A stretch of 64,000 bases of DNA from Crossaster papposus (Eukaryota; Echinodermata; Asteroidea; Velatida; Solasteridae): assembly GCA_037893245.1 (NCBI GenBank), contig JBAIAA010000784.1:1077937-1141936 (forward strand). Direction: 5' to 3'. Each line of letters begins with the position of its first letter. Positions within the stretch are counted from its first letter, which is position 1. The notes beneath the pieces were generated by a model that was given only the letters and a program-made list of their open reading frames with translations, had not been told where the DNA came from and did not search any database. Positions 31,112 to 44,439 of this stretch are shown here, piece after piece. Position numbers and translations under genes: made by a program.

Positions 31112-34100
31112 GTGTCTACTTTGTCACTCCGAGTCGAGTACCTCATGTCATACCAACAACTTGTTAGCAGAGCGAGGTTTCGATCCTCGGACCTCTGGGT
31201 TATGGGCCCAGCACGCTTCAACTGCGCCACTATGCTTCATGTAAATTTAGAAAATGCAAACAAAATGAAAGCAGACATTCTAAAAACATTATACAATACT
31301 TATTAAATGTGAATAGCAGTGAACCAAAAATACCTCGTTAGCAAAGCAAGGTTTTGGTCCTCGGACCTCTGGGTTATGGGCCCATCACGCTCCCACTGCA
31401 CCACTCTGCGTAACTATTTTTAATGAAAATGAAATCCCTATCAAATACAAAATTATCCTGAGCAGACCGAGGTTGTGATCATCCGAACTCTCGGTTACTG
31501 ACCAGAAAGGGTCTACTTTGTAACTCTGAGTCGAGTACTTCAAGTCATACCAAAAACTTATTAGCAGCAGAGCGAGGTTTTGATCCTCGGCACTCTGGGT
31601 TATAGGCCCAGCAAGCTTCCACTGCGCCACCATGCCTCATGTAAATTTAGAAACAACAAACAAAATAAAAGCAGACATTCTAAAAACATTCTAAAATATT
31701 TATTAAATTTGAATAACAGTGAAGCAAAAATACCTCTTTAGCAGAGCGAGGTTTCGGTCCTCGGGCCTCTGGGTTATGGGCCCATCACGCTGCCACTGCA
31801 CCACTCTGCGTAACTATTTGTAATGAAAATGAAATCACTTTCAAGGAAATAGTTATCCTGAGCAGACCGAGGTTGTGGTCAACCAAACTCTCGGGTACTG
31901 ACCAAGAAAGTGTCTACTTTGTCACTCCGAGTCGAGTACCTCATGTCATACCAACAACTTGTTAGCAGAGCGAAGTTTCGATCTTCGGACCTCTGGGTTA
32001 TGGGCCCATCACGCTTCCACTGCACCACTATGCGTAACTATTTGTAATGAAAATGAAATCACTTTCAAGGAAATAGTTATCCTGAGCAGACCGAGGTTGT
32101 GGTCAACCAAACTCTCGGGTACTGACCAAGAAAGTGTCTACTTTGTCACTCCGAGTCGAGTACCTCATGTCATACCAACAACTTGTTAGCAGAGCGAGGT
32201 TTCGATCCTCGGACCTCTGGGTTATGGGCCCAGCACGCTTCAACTGCGCCACTATGCTTCATGTAAATTTAGAAAATGCAAACAAAATGAAAGCAGACAT
32301 TCTAAAAACATTATACAATACTTATTAAATGTGAATAGCAGTGAAGCAAAAATACCTCGTTAGCAAAGCAAGGTTTTGGTCCTCGGACCTCTGGGTTATG
32401 GGCCCATCACGCTCCCACTGCACCACTCTGCGTAACTATTTTTAATGAAAATGAAATCCCTATCAAATACAAAATTATCCTGAGCAGACCGAGGTTGTGA
32501 TCATCCGAACTCTCGGTTACTGACCAGAAAGGGTCTACTTTGTAACTCTGAGTCGAGTACTTCAAGTCATACCAAAAACTTATTAGCAGCAGAGCGAGGT
32601 TTTGATCCTCGGCACTCTGGGTTATAGGCCCAGCAAGCTTCCACTGCGCCACCATGCCTCATGTAAATTTAGAAACAACAAACAAAATAAAAGCAGACAT
32701 TCTAAAAACATTCTAAAATATTTATTAAATTTGAATAACAGTGAAGCAAAAATACTTCTTTAGCAGAGCGAGGTTTCGGTCCTCGGGCCTCTGGGTTATG
32801 GGCCCATCACGCTCCCACTGCACCACTCTGCGTAACTATTGTAATGAAAATGAAATCACTTTCAAGGAAATAATTATCCTGAGCAGACCGAGGTTGTTGT
32901 GAACCAAACTCTCGGGTACTGACCAAGAAATTGTCTACTTTGTCACTCCGAGTCGAGTACCTCATGTCATACCAAAAACTTGTTAGCAGAGCGAGGTTTC
33001 GATCCTCGGACCTCTGGGTTATGGGCCCAGCACGCTTCAACTGAGCCACTATGCCTCATGTACATTTAGAAAATGCAAACAAAATGAAAGCAGACATTCT
33101 AAAAACATTCTACAATATTTATTAAATGTGAATAGCAGTGAAGCAAAAATACCTCGTTAGCAAAGCGAGGTTTTGGTCTTCGGACCTTTGGGTTATGGGC
33201 CCATCACGCTCCCTCTGCACCACTCTGCGTAACTATTTTTAATGAAAATGAAATCCCTATCAAATACAAAATTATACTGAGCAGACCGAGGTTGTGATCA
33301 TCCGAACTCTCGGTTACTGACCAAGAAAGGGTCTACTTTGTCACTCTGAGTCGAGTACTTCAAGTCATACCAAAAACTTATTAGCAGCAGAGCGAGATTT
33401 TGATCCTCGGCACTCTGGGTTATAGGCCCAGCAAGCTTCCACTGCGTCACCATGCCTAATGTAAATTTAGAAAAACAACAAACAAAATAAAAGCAGACAT
33501 TCTAAAAAAATTCTAAAATATTTATTAAATTTGAATAACAGTGAAGCAAAAATACCTCTTTAGCAGAGCGAGGTTTTGGTCCTCGGGCCTCTGGGTTATG
33601 GGCCCATCACGCTTCCATTGCACCACTATGCGTAACTATTTGTAATGAAAATGAAATCACTTTCAAGGAAATAGTTATCCTGAGCAGACCGAGGTTGTGG
33701 TCAACCAAACTCTCGGGTACTGACCAAGAAAGTGTCTACTTTGTCACTCCGAGTCGAGTACCTCATGTCATACCAACAACTTGTTAGCAGAGCGAGGTTT
33801 CGATCCTCGGACCTCTGGGTTATGGGCCCAGCACGCTTCAACTGCGCCACTATGCTTCATGTAAATTTAGAAAATGCAAACAAAATGAAAGCAGACATTC
33901 TAAAAACATTATACAATACTTATTAAATGTGAATAGCAGTGAAGCAAAAATACCTCGTTAGCAAAGCAAGGTTTTGGTCCTCGGACCTCTGGGTTATGGG
34001 CCCATCACGCTCCCACTGCACCACTCTGCGTAACTATTTTTAATGAAAATGAAATCCCTATCAAATACAAAATTATCCTGAGCAGACCGAGGTTGTGATC

Positions 34101-37100
34101 ATCCGAACTCTCGGTTACTGACCAGAAAGGGTCTACTTTGTAACTCTGAGTCGAGTACTTCAAGTCATACCAAAAACTTATTAGCAGCAGAGCGAGGTTT
34201 TGATCCTCGGCACTCTGGGTTATAGGCCCAGCAAGCTTCCACTGCGCCACCATGCCTCATGTAAATTTAGAAACAACAAACAAAATAAAAGCAGACATTC
34301 TAAAAACATTCTAAAATATTTATTAAATTTGAATAACAGTGAAGCAAAAATACCTCTTTAGCAGAGCGAGGTTTCGGTCCTCGGGCCTCTGGGTTATGGG
34401 CCCATCACGCTCCCACTGGACCACTCTGCGTAACTATTTGTAATGAAAATGAAATCACTTTCAAGGAAATAGTTATCCTGAGCAGACCGAGGTTGTGGTC
34501 AACCAAACTCTCGGGTACTGACCAAGAAAGTGTCTACTTTGTCACTCCGAGTCGAGTACCTCATGTCATACCAACAACTTGTTAGCAGAGCGAAGTTTCG
34601 ATCTTCGGACCTCTGGGTTATGGGCCCATCACGCTTCCACTGCACCACTATGCGTAACTATTTGTAATGAAAATGAAATCACTTTCAAGGAAATAGTTAT
34701 CCTGAGCAGACCGAGGTTGTGGTCAACCAAACTCTCGGGTACTGACCAAGAAAGTGTCTACTTTGTCACTCCGAGTCGAGTACCTCATGTCATACCAACA
34801 ACTTGTTAGCAGAGCGAGGTTTCGATCCTCGGACCTCTGGGTTATGGGCCCAGCACGCTTCAACTGCGCCACTATGCTTCATGTAAATTTAGAAAATGCA
34901 AACAAAATGAAAGCAGACATTCTAAAAACATTATACAATACTTATTAAATGTGAATAGCAGTGAAGCAAAAATACCTCGTTAGCAAAGCAAGGTTTTGGT
35001 CCTCGGACCTCTGGGTTATGGGCCCATCACGCTCCCACTGCACCACTCTGCGTAACTATTTTTAATGAAAATGAAATCCCTATCAAATACAAAATTATCC
35101 TGAGCAGACCGAGGTTGTGATCATCCGAACTCTCGGTTACTGACCAGAAAGGGTCTACTTTGTAACTCTGAGTCGAGTACTTCAAGTCATACCAAAAACT
35201 TATTAGCAGCAGAGCGAGGTTTTGATCCTCGGCACTCTGGGTTATAGGCCCAGCAAGCTTCCACTGCGCCACCATGCCTCATGTAAATTTAGAAACAACA
35301 AACAAAATAAAAGCAGACATTCTAAAAACATTCTAAAATATTTATTAAATTTGAATAACAGTGAAGCAAAAATACTTCTTTAGCAGAGCGAGGTTTCGGT
35401 CCTCGGGCCTCTGGGTTATGGGCCCATCACGCTCCCACTGCACCACTCTGCGTAACTATTGTAATGAAAATGAAATCACTTTCAAGGAAATAATTATCCT
35501 GAGCAGACCGAGGTTGTTGTGAACCAAACTCTCGGGTACTGACCAAGAAATTGTCTACTTTGTCACTCCGAGTCGAGTACCTCATGTCATACCAAAAACT
35601 TGTTAGCAGAGCGAGGTTTCGATCCTCGGACCTCTGGGTTATGGGCCCAGCACGCTTCAACTGAGCCACTATGCCTCATGTACATTTAGAAAATGCAAAC
35701 AAAATGAAAGCAGACATTCTAAAAACATTCTACAATATTTATTAAATGTGAATAGCAGTGAAGCAAAAATACCTCGTTAGCAAAGCGAGGTTTTGGTCTT
35801 CGGACCTTTGGGTTATGGGCCCATCACGCTCCCTCTGCACCACTCTGCGTAACTATTTTTAATGAAAATGAAATCCCTATCAAATACAAAATTATACTGA
35901 GCAGACCGAGGTTGTGATCATCCGAACTCTCGGTTACTGACCAAGAAAGGGTCTACTTTGTCACTCTGAGTCGAGTACTTCAAGTCATACCAAAAACTTA
36001 TTAGCAGCAGAGCGAGATTTTGATCCTCGGCACTCTGGGTTATAGGCCCAGCAAGCTTCCACTGCGTCACCATGCCTAATGTAAATTTAGAAAAACAACA
36101 AACAAAATAAAAGCAGACATTCTAAAAACATTCTAAAATATTTATTAAATTTGAATAACAGTGAAGCAAAAATACCTCTTTAGCAGAGCGAGGTTTTGGT
36201 CCTCGGGCCTCTGGGTTATGGGCCCATCACGCTTCCATTGCACCACTATGCGTAACTATTTGTAATGAAAATGAAATCACTTTCAAGGAAATAGTTATCC
36301 TGAGCAGACCGAGGTTGTGGTCAACCAAACTCTCGGGTACTGACCAAGAAAGTGTCTACTTTGTCACTCCGAGTCGAGTACCTCATGTCATACCAACAAC
36401 TTGTTAGCAGAGCGAGGTTTCGATCCTCGGACCTCTGGGTTATGGGCCCAGCACGCTTCAACTGCGCCACTATGCTTCATGTAAATTTAGAAAATGCAAA
36501 CAAAATGAAAGCAGACATTCTAAAAACATTATACAATACTTATTAAATGTGAATAGCAGTGAAGCAAAAATACCTCGTTAGCAAAGCAAGGTTTTGGTCC
36601 TCGGACCTCTGGGTTATGGGCCCATCACGCTCCCACTGCACCACTCTGCGTAACTATTTTTAATGAAAATGAAATCCCTATCAAATACAAAATTATCCTG
36701 AGCAGACCGAGGTTGTGATCATCCGAACTCTCGGTTACTGACCAGAAAGGGTCTACTTTGTAACTCTGAGTCGAGTACTTCAAGTCATACCAAAAACTTA
36801 TTAGCAGCAGAGCGAGGTTTTGATCCTCGGCACTCTGGGTTATAGGCCCAGCAAGCTTCCACTGCGCCACCATGCCTCATGTAAATTTAGAAACAACAAA
36901 CAAAATAAAAGCAGACATTCTAAAAACATTCTAAAATATTTATTAAATTTGAATAACAGTGAAGCAAAAATACCTCTTTAGCAGAGCGAGGTTTCGGTCC
37001 TCGGGCCTCTGGGTTATGGGCCCATCACGCTCCCACTGCACCACTCTGCGTAACTATTTGTAATGAAAATGAAATCACTTTCAAGGAAATAGTTATCCTG

Positions 37101-38150
37101 AGCAGACCGAGGTTGTGGTCAACCAAACTCTCGGGTACTGACCAAGAAAGTGTCTACTTTGTCACTCCGAGTCGAGTACCTCATGTCATACCAACAACTT
37201 GTTAGCAGAGCGAAGTTTCGATCTTCGGACCTCTGGGTTATGGGCCCATCACGCTTCCACTGCACCACTATGCGTAACTATTTGTAATGAAAATGAAATC
37301 ACTTTCAAGGAAATAGTTATCCTGAGCAGACCGAGGTTGTGGTCAACCAAACTCTCGGGTACTGACCAAGAAAGTGTCTACTTTGTCACTCCGAGTCGAG
37401 TACCTCATGTCATACCAACAACTTGTTAGCAGAGCGAGGTTTCGATCCTCGGACCTCTGGGTTATGGGCCCAGCACGCTTCAACTGCGCCACTATGCTTC
37501 ATGTAAATTTAGAAAATGCAAACAAATTGAAAGCAGACATTCTAAAAACATTATACAATACTTATTAAATGTGAATAGCAGTGAAGCAAAAATACCTCGT
37601 TAGCAAAGCAAGGTTTTGGTCCTCGGACCTCTGGGTTATGGGCCCATCACGCTCCCACTGCACCACTCTGCGTAACTATTTTTAATGAAAATGAAATCCC
37701 TATCAAATACAAAATTATCCTGAGCAGACCGAGGTTGTGATCATCCGAACTCTCGGTTACTGACCAGAAAGGGTCTACTTTGTAACTCTGAGTCGAGTAC
37801 TTCAAGTCATACCAAAAACTTATTAGCAGCAGAGCGAGGTTTTGATCCTCGGCACTCTGGGTTATAGGCCCAGCAAGCTTCCACTGCGCCACCATGCCTC
37901 ATGTAAATTTAGAAACAACAAACAAAATAAAAGCAGACATTCTAAAAACATTCTAAAATATTTATTAAATTTGAATAACAGTGAAGCAAAAATACCTCTT
38001 TAGCAGACCGAGGTTTCGGTCCTCGGGCCTCTGGGTTATGGGCCCATCACGCTCCCACTGCACCACTCTGCGTAACTATTTGTAATGAAAATGAAATCAC
38101 TTTCAAGGAAATAATTATCCTGAGCAGACCGAGGTTGTGGTCAACCAAAC
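31112..38150. repeat. 2620-bp higher-order repeat of the tRNA-like array, about 2.7 copies
   Basis: Copies start at 31112, 33732 and 36352, exactly 2620 bp apart; the third is partial. Each full copy holds thirteen tRNA-like units in the order ABCDX ABCD ABCD', where X is a chimera. The copies differ by only a few substitutions (for example 31324 versus 33944, and 31791 versus 34411), so this amplification is recent compared with the 799-bp repeats to the left. Confidence 0.9.
31963..32034 (-). tRNA. Chimeric tRNA-like unit X (type A 3' half, type D' 5' half), anticodon CAT
   Basis: The 3' half carries the altered T stem CGAAG/CTTCG seen in some A units. The 5' half and flank are those of D' (CCCATCACGCTTCC...ATGCGTAAC on the plus strand). 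The junction lies within the shared central tRNA sequence. Copies at 34583-34654 and 37203-37274 are part of the 2620-bp repeat. The recombination restores a D loop with both Gs alongside an intact T loop, so X is structurally better than either parent there. Confidence 0.7.
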
Positions 38151-38882
38151 TCTCGGGTACTGACCAAGAAAGTGTCTACTTTGTCACTCCGAGTCGAGTA
38201 CCTCATGTCATACCAACAACTTGTTAGCAGAGCGAAGTTTCGATCTTCGGACCTCTGGGTTATGGGCCCAGCACGCTTCAACTGCGCCACTATGCCTCAT
38301 GTAAATTTAGAAAATGCAAACAAAATGAAAGCAGACATTCTACAAACATTCTACAATATTTATTAAATGTGAATAGCAGTGAAGCAAAAATACCTCGTTA
38401 GCAAAGCGAGGTTTTGGTCCTCGGACTCCTGGGTTATGGGCCCATCACGCTCCCGCTGCACCACTCTGCGTAACTATTTTTAATGAAAATGAAATCCCTA
38501 TCAAATACAAAATTATCCTGAGCAGACCGAGGTTGTGATCATTCGAACTCTCGGTTACTGACCAAGAAAGGGTCTACTTTGTCACTCTGAGTCGAGTACT
38601 TCAAGTCCTACCAAAAAACCTATTAGCAGCAGAGCGAGGTTTTGATCCTCGGCACTCTGGGTTATAGGCCCAGCAAGCTTCCACTGCGCCACCATGCCTC
38701 ATGTAAATTTAGAAACAACAAACAAAATAAAAGCAGACTTTCTAAAAACATTCTAAAATATTTATTAAATTTGAATAACAGTGAAGCAAAAATACCTCTT
38801 TAGCAGAGCGAGGTTTCGGTCCTCGGGCCTCTGGGTTATGGGCCCATCACGCTCCCACTGCACCACTCTGCGTAACTATTTG

Positions 38883-38946
38883 TTCTTTCCCTTTACATAA
38901 TCATAAATGTGAGTTTGTTTTGTTATCAGATCAAATTGAGTTTTTT
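38883..38946. repeat. Truncated 111-bp spacer copy at the junction of the two arrays
   Basis: The sequence from TTCTTTCCC to GAGTTTTTTA matches the last 64 bases or so of the 111-bp satellite spacer with a few substitutions (CCTTTACATAATCATAAAT). Directly to its left, the tRNA array breaks off at CTATTTG. Only T-rich microhomology is shared at the breakpoint. Confidence 0.9.
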
Positions 38947-40197
38947 AAGATTTGGTCTACAATCGGCATATCCCTACTACTACATATTTAAGATTTGGTC
39001 TACAATCGGCATATCCCTACTACTACATATTTAAGATTTGGTCTACAATCGGCATATCCCTACTACTACATATTTAAGATTTGGTCTACAATCGGCATAT
39101 CCCTACTACTACATATTTAAGATTTGGTCTACAATCGGCATATCCCTACTACTACATATTTAAGATTTGGTCTACAATCGGCATATCCCTACTACTACAT
39201 ATTTAAGATTTGGTCTACAATCGGCATATCCCTACTACTACATATTTAAGATTTGGTCTACAATCGGCATATCCCTACTACTACATATTTGAGATTTGGT
39301 CTACAATCGGCATATCCCTACTACTACATATTTAAGATTTGGTCTACAATCGGCATATCCCTACTACTACATATTTAAGATTTGGTCTACAATCGGCATA
39401 TCCCTACTACTACATATTTAAGATTTGGTCTACAATCGGCATATCCCTACTACTACATATTTAAGATTTGGTCTACAATCGGCATATCCATACTACTACT
39501 ACATATGTAAGATTTGGTCTACAATCGGCATATCCCTACTACTACATATTTAAGATTTGGTCTACAATCGGCATATCCCTACTACTACATATTTAAGATT
39601 TGGTCTACAATCGGCATATCCCTACTACTACATATTTAAGATTTGGTTTACAATCGACATATCCCTACTACTACATATTTAAGATTTGGTCTACAATCGG
39701 CATATCCCTACTACTACATATTTAAGATTTGGTCTACAATCGGCATATCCCTACTACTACATATTTAAGATATGGTCTACAATCGGCATATCCCTACTAC
39801 TACATATTTAAGATTTGGTCTAAGATCGGCATATCCCTACTACTACATATTTAAGATTTGGTCTACAATCGGCATATCCCTACTACTACATATTTAAGAT
39901 TTGGTCTACAATCGGCATATCCCTACTGCTACATATTTAAGATTTGGTCTACAATCGGCATATCCCTACTACTACATATTTAAGATTTGGTCTACAATCG
40001 GCATATCCCTACTACTACATATTTAAGATTTGGTCTACAACCGGCATATCCCTACTACTACATATTTAAGATTTGGTCTACAATCGGCATATCCCTACTA
40101 CTACATATTTAAGATTTGGTCTACAATCGGCATATCCCTACTACTACATATTTAAGATTTGGTCTACCATCGGCATATCCCTACTACTACATATTTA

Positions 40198-40308
40198 ACT
40201 CGAGGGCTTGTTCCCACATCAGGTGTTTATTTCTACTGCACACTTCTTTCCCTGTACATAATAATAAATGTGAGTTTGTTTTGTTATCAGATCAAATTGA
40301 CTTTTTTA
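40198..40308. repeat. 111-bp spacer in the satellite, copy 1
   Basis: Starts ACTCGAGGGCTTGTTCCC and ends GACTTTTTTA. The monomer before it always reads CTACCATCGG and the one after reads CTACAAACGG; the next usually starts AATATTTGG. The spacer and its flanking variant monomers therefore travel as one module. Confidence 0.9.
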
Positions 40309-42455
40309 AGATTTGGTCTACAAACGGCATATCCCTACTACTACATATTTAATATTTGGTCTACAATCGGCATATCGCTACTACTACATATTTAAGATTT
40401 GGTCTACAATCGGCATATCCCTACTACTACATATTTAAGATTTGGTCTACAATCGGCATATCCCTACTACTACATGTTTAAGATTTGGTCTACAATCGGC
40501 ATATCCCTACTACTACATATTTAAGATTTGGTCTACAATCGGCATACCCCTACTACTACATATTTAAGATTTGGTCTACAATCGGCATATCCCTACTACT
40601 ACTACATATTTAAGATTTGGTCTACAATCGGCATATCCCTACTACTACAGATTTAAGATTTGGTCTACAATCGGCATATCCCTACTACTACGTATTTAAG
40701 ATTTGGTCTACAATCGGCATATCCCTACTACTACATATTTAAGATTTGGTCTACAATCGGCATATCCCTACTACTACATATTTAAGATTTGGTCTACAAT
40801 CGGCATATCCCTACTACTACATATTTAAGATTTGGTCTACAATCGGCATATCCCTACTACTACATATTTAAGATTTGGTCTACAATCGACATATCCCTAC
40901 TACTACATATTTAAGATTTGGTCTACAATCGGCATATCCATACTACTACATATTTAAGATTTGGTCTACAATCGGCATATCCCTACTACTACATATTTAA
41001 GATTTGGTCTACAATCGGCATATCCCTACTACTACATATTTAAGATTTGGTCTACAATCGGCATATCCCTACTACTACATATTTAAGATTTGGTCTACAA
41101 TCGGCATATCCCTACTACTACATATTTAAGATTTGGTCTACAATCGGCATATCCCTACTACTACATATTTAAGATTTGGTCTACAATCGGCATATCCCTA
41201 CTACTACATATTTAAGATTTGGTCTACAATCGGCATATCCCTACTACTACATATTTGAGATTTGGTCTACAATCGGCATATCCCTACTACTACATATTTA
41301 AGATTTGGTCTACAATCGGCATATCCCTACTACTACATATTTAAGATTTGGTCTACAATCGGCATATCCCTACTACTACATATTTAAGATTTGGTCTACA
41401 ATCGGCATATCCCTACTACTACATATTTTAGATTTGGTCTACAATCGGCATATCCCTACTACTACATATTTAAGATTTGGTCTACAATCGGCATATCCCT
41501 ACTACTACATATTTAAGATTTGGTCTACAATCGGCATATCCCTACTACTACATATTTAAGATTTGGTCTACAATCGGCATATCCCTACTACTACATATTT
41601 CAGATTTGGTCTACAATCGGCATATCCCTACTACATATTTAAGATTTGGTCTACAATCGGCATATCCCTACTACATATTTAAGATTTGGTCTACAATCGG
41701 CATATCCCTACTACTACATATTTAAGATTTGGTCTACAATCGGCATATCCCTACTACTACAGATTTAAGATTTGGTCTACAATCGGCATATCCCTACTAC
41801 TACATATTTAAGATTTGGTCTACAATCGGCATATCCCTACTACTACATATTTAAGATTTGGTCTACAATCGGCATATCCCTACTACTACATATTTAAGAT
41901 TTGGTCTACAATCGGCATATCCCTACTACTACATATTTAAGATTTGGTCTACAATCGGCATATCCCTACTACTACATATTTAAGATTTGGTCTACAATCG
42001 GCATATCCCTACTACTACATATTTAAGATTTGGTCTACAATCGGCATATCCCTACTACTACATATTTAAGATTTGGTCTACAATCGGCATATCCCTACTA
42101 CTACATATTTAAGATTTGGTCTACAATCGGCATATCCCTACTACTACATATTTAAGATTTGGTCTACAATCGGCATATCCCTACTACTACATATTTAAGA
42201 TTTGGTCTACAATCGGCATATCCCTACTATTACATATTTAAGATTTGGTCTACAATCGGCATATCCCTACTACTACATATTTAAGATTTGGTCTACAATC
42301 GGCATATCCCTACTACTACATATTTAAGATTTGGTCTACAATCGGCATATCCCTACTACTACATATTTAAGATTTGGTCTACAATCGGCATATCCCTACT
42401 ACTACATATTTAAGATTTGGTCTACCATCGGCATATCCCTACTACTACATATTTA

Positions 42456-42566
42456 ACTCGAGGGCTTGTTCCCACATCAGGTGTTTATTTCTACTGCACA
42501 CTTCTTTCCCTGTACATAATAATAAATGTGAGTTTGTTTTGTTATCAGATCAAATTGACTTTTTTA
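42456..42566. repeat. 111-bp spacer, copy 2
   Basis: Same module as copy 1, 2258 bp further on (50 monomers with small indels). Confidence 0.9.
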
Positions 42567-44439
42567 AGATTTGGTCTACAAACGGCATATCCCTACTACT
42601 ACATATTTAATATTTGGTCTACAATCGGCATATCCCTACTACTACATATTTAAGATTTGGTCTACAATCGGCATATCCCTACTACTACATATTTAAGATT
42701 TGGTCTACAATCGGCATATCCCTACTACTACATGTTTAAGATTTGGTCTACAATCGGCATATCCCTACTACTACATATTTAAGATTTGGTCTACAATCGG
42801 CATACCCCTACTACTACATATTTAAGATTTGGTCTACAATCGGCATATCCCTACTACTACATATTTAAGATTTGGTCTACAATCGGCATATCCCTACTAC
42901 TACAGATTTAAGATTTGGTCTACAATCGGCATATCCCTACTACTACATATTTAAGATTTGGTCTACAATCGGCATATCCCTACTACTACATATTTAAGAT
43001 TTGGTCTACAATCGGCATATCCCTACTACTACATATTTAAGATTTGGTCTACAATCGGCATATCCCTACTACTACATATTTAAGATTTGGTCTACAATCG
43101 GCATATCCCTACTACTACATATTTAAGATTTGGTCTACAATCGACATATCCCTACTACTACATATTTAAGATTTGGTCTACAATCGGCATATCCCTACTA
43201 CTACATATTTAAGATTTGGTCTACAATCGGCATATCCCTACTACTACATATTTAAGATTTGGTCTACAATCGGCATATCCCTACTACTACATATTTAAGA
43301 TTTGGTCTACAATCGGCATATCCCTACTACTACATATTTAAGATTTGGTCTACAATCGGCATATCCCTACTACTACATATTTAAGATTTGGTCTACAATC
43401 GGCATATCCCTACTACTACATATTTAAGATTTGGTCTACAATCGGCATATCCCTACTACTACATATTTAAGATTTGGTCTACAATCGGCATATCCCTACT
43501 ACTACATATTTGAGATTTGGTCTACAATCGGCATATCCCTACTACTACATATTTAAGATTTGGTCTACAATCGGCATATCCCTACTACTACATATTTAAG
43601 ATTTGGTCTACAATCGGCATATCCCTACTACTACATATTTAAGATTTGGTCTACAATCGGCATATCCCTACTACTACATATTTTAGATTTGGTCTACAAT
43701 CGGCATATCCCTACTACTACATATTTAAGATTTGGTCTACAATCGGCATATCCCTACTACTACATATTTAAGATTTGGTCTACAATCGGCATATCCCTAC
43801 TACTACATATTTAAGATTTGGTCTACAATCGGCATATCCCTACTACTACATATTTCAGATTTGGTCTACAATCGGCATATCCCTACTACATATTTAAGAT
43901 TTGGTCTACAATCGGCATATCCCTACTACATATTTAAGATTTGGTCTACAATCGGCATATCCCTACTACTACATATTTAAGATTTGGTCTACAATCGGCA
44001 TATCCCTACTACTACAGATTTAAGATTTGGTCTACAATCGGCATATCCCTACTACTACATATTTAAGATTTGGTCTACAATCGGCATATCCCTACTACTA
44101 CATATTTAAGATTTGGTCTACAATCGGCATATCCCTACTACTACATATTTAAGATTTGGTCTACAATCGGCATATCCCTACTACTACATATTTAAGATTT
44201 GGTCTACAATCGGCATATCCCTACTACTACATATTTAAGATTTGGTCTACAATCGGCATATCCCTACTACTACATATTTAAGATTTGGTCTACAATCGGC
44301 ATATCCCTACTACTACATATTTAAGATTTGGTCTACAATCGGCATATCCCTACTACTACATATTTAAGATTTGGTCTACAATCGGCATATCCCTACTACT
44401 ACATATTTAAGATTTGGTCTACAATCGGCATATCCCTAC

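Larger units (their letters stand above)
23486..38882 (-). repeat. Tandem array of 77 initiator-tRNA-Met-like units
   Basis: The array alternates tRNA-like units and AT-rich spacers, with an average spacing near 200 bp. Four unit types recur as A-B-C-D. A, B and D read CAT in the anticodon loop; C reads TAT. The basic higher-order repeat is 799 bp (ABCD), with some 398-bp A-D' repeats in 25.1-25.9 kb and at 28.3 kb. I count 20 A units, 17 C units and 3 chimeric units. Units keep initiator hallmarks (GGG/CCC anticodon stem, A at the first and last T-loop positions in type A). Each type has some defect (A: acceptor mismatch and loss of G18; B/D: altered B box), so this may be a tRNA-derived satellite rather than a gene cluster. 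Confidence 0.9.

Noticed and set aside
23525..38366. Repeated open frames of 60-84 codons in the tRNA-like array on both strands
   Set aside because: They run through tRNA bodies and spacers, recur only because the array repeats, start at GTG or ATG without context, and show no protein domain.
23486..38882. CRISPR-like array
   Set aside because: The repeated units are tRNA-like and the spacers are themselves conserved repeats. The sequence is eukaryotic and no cas genes are present.
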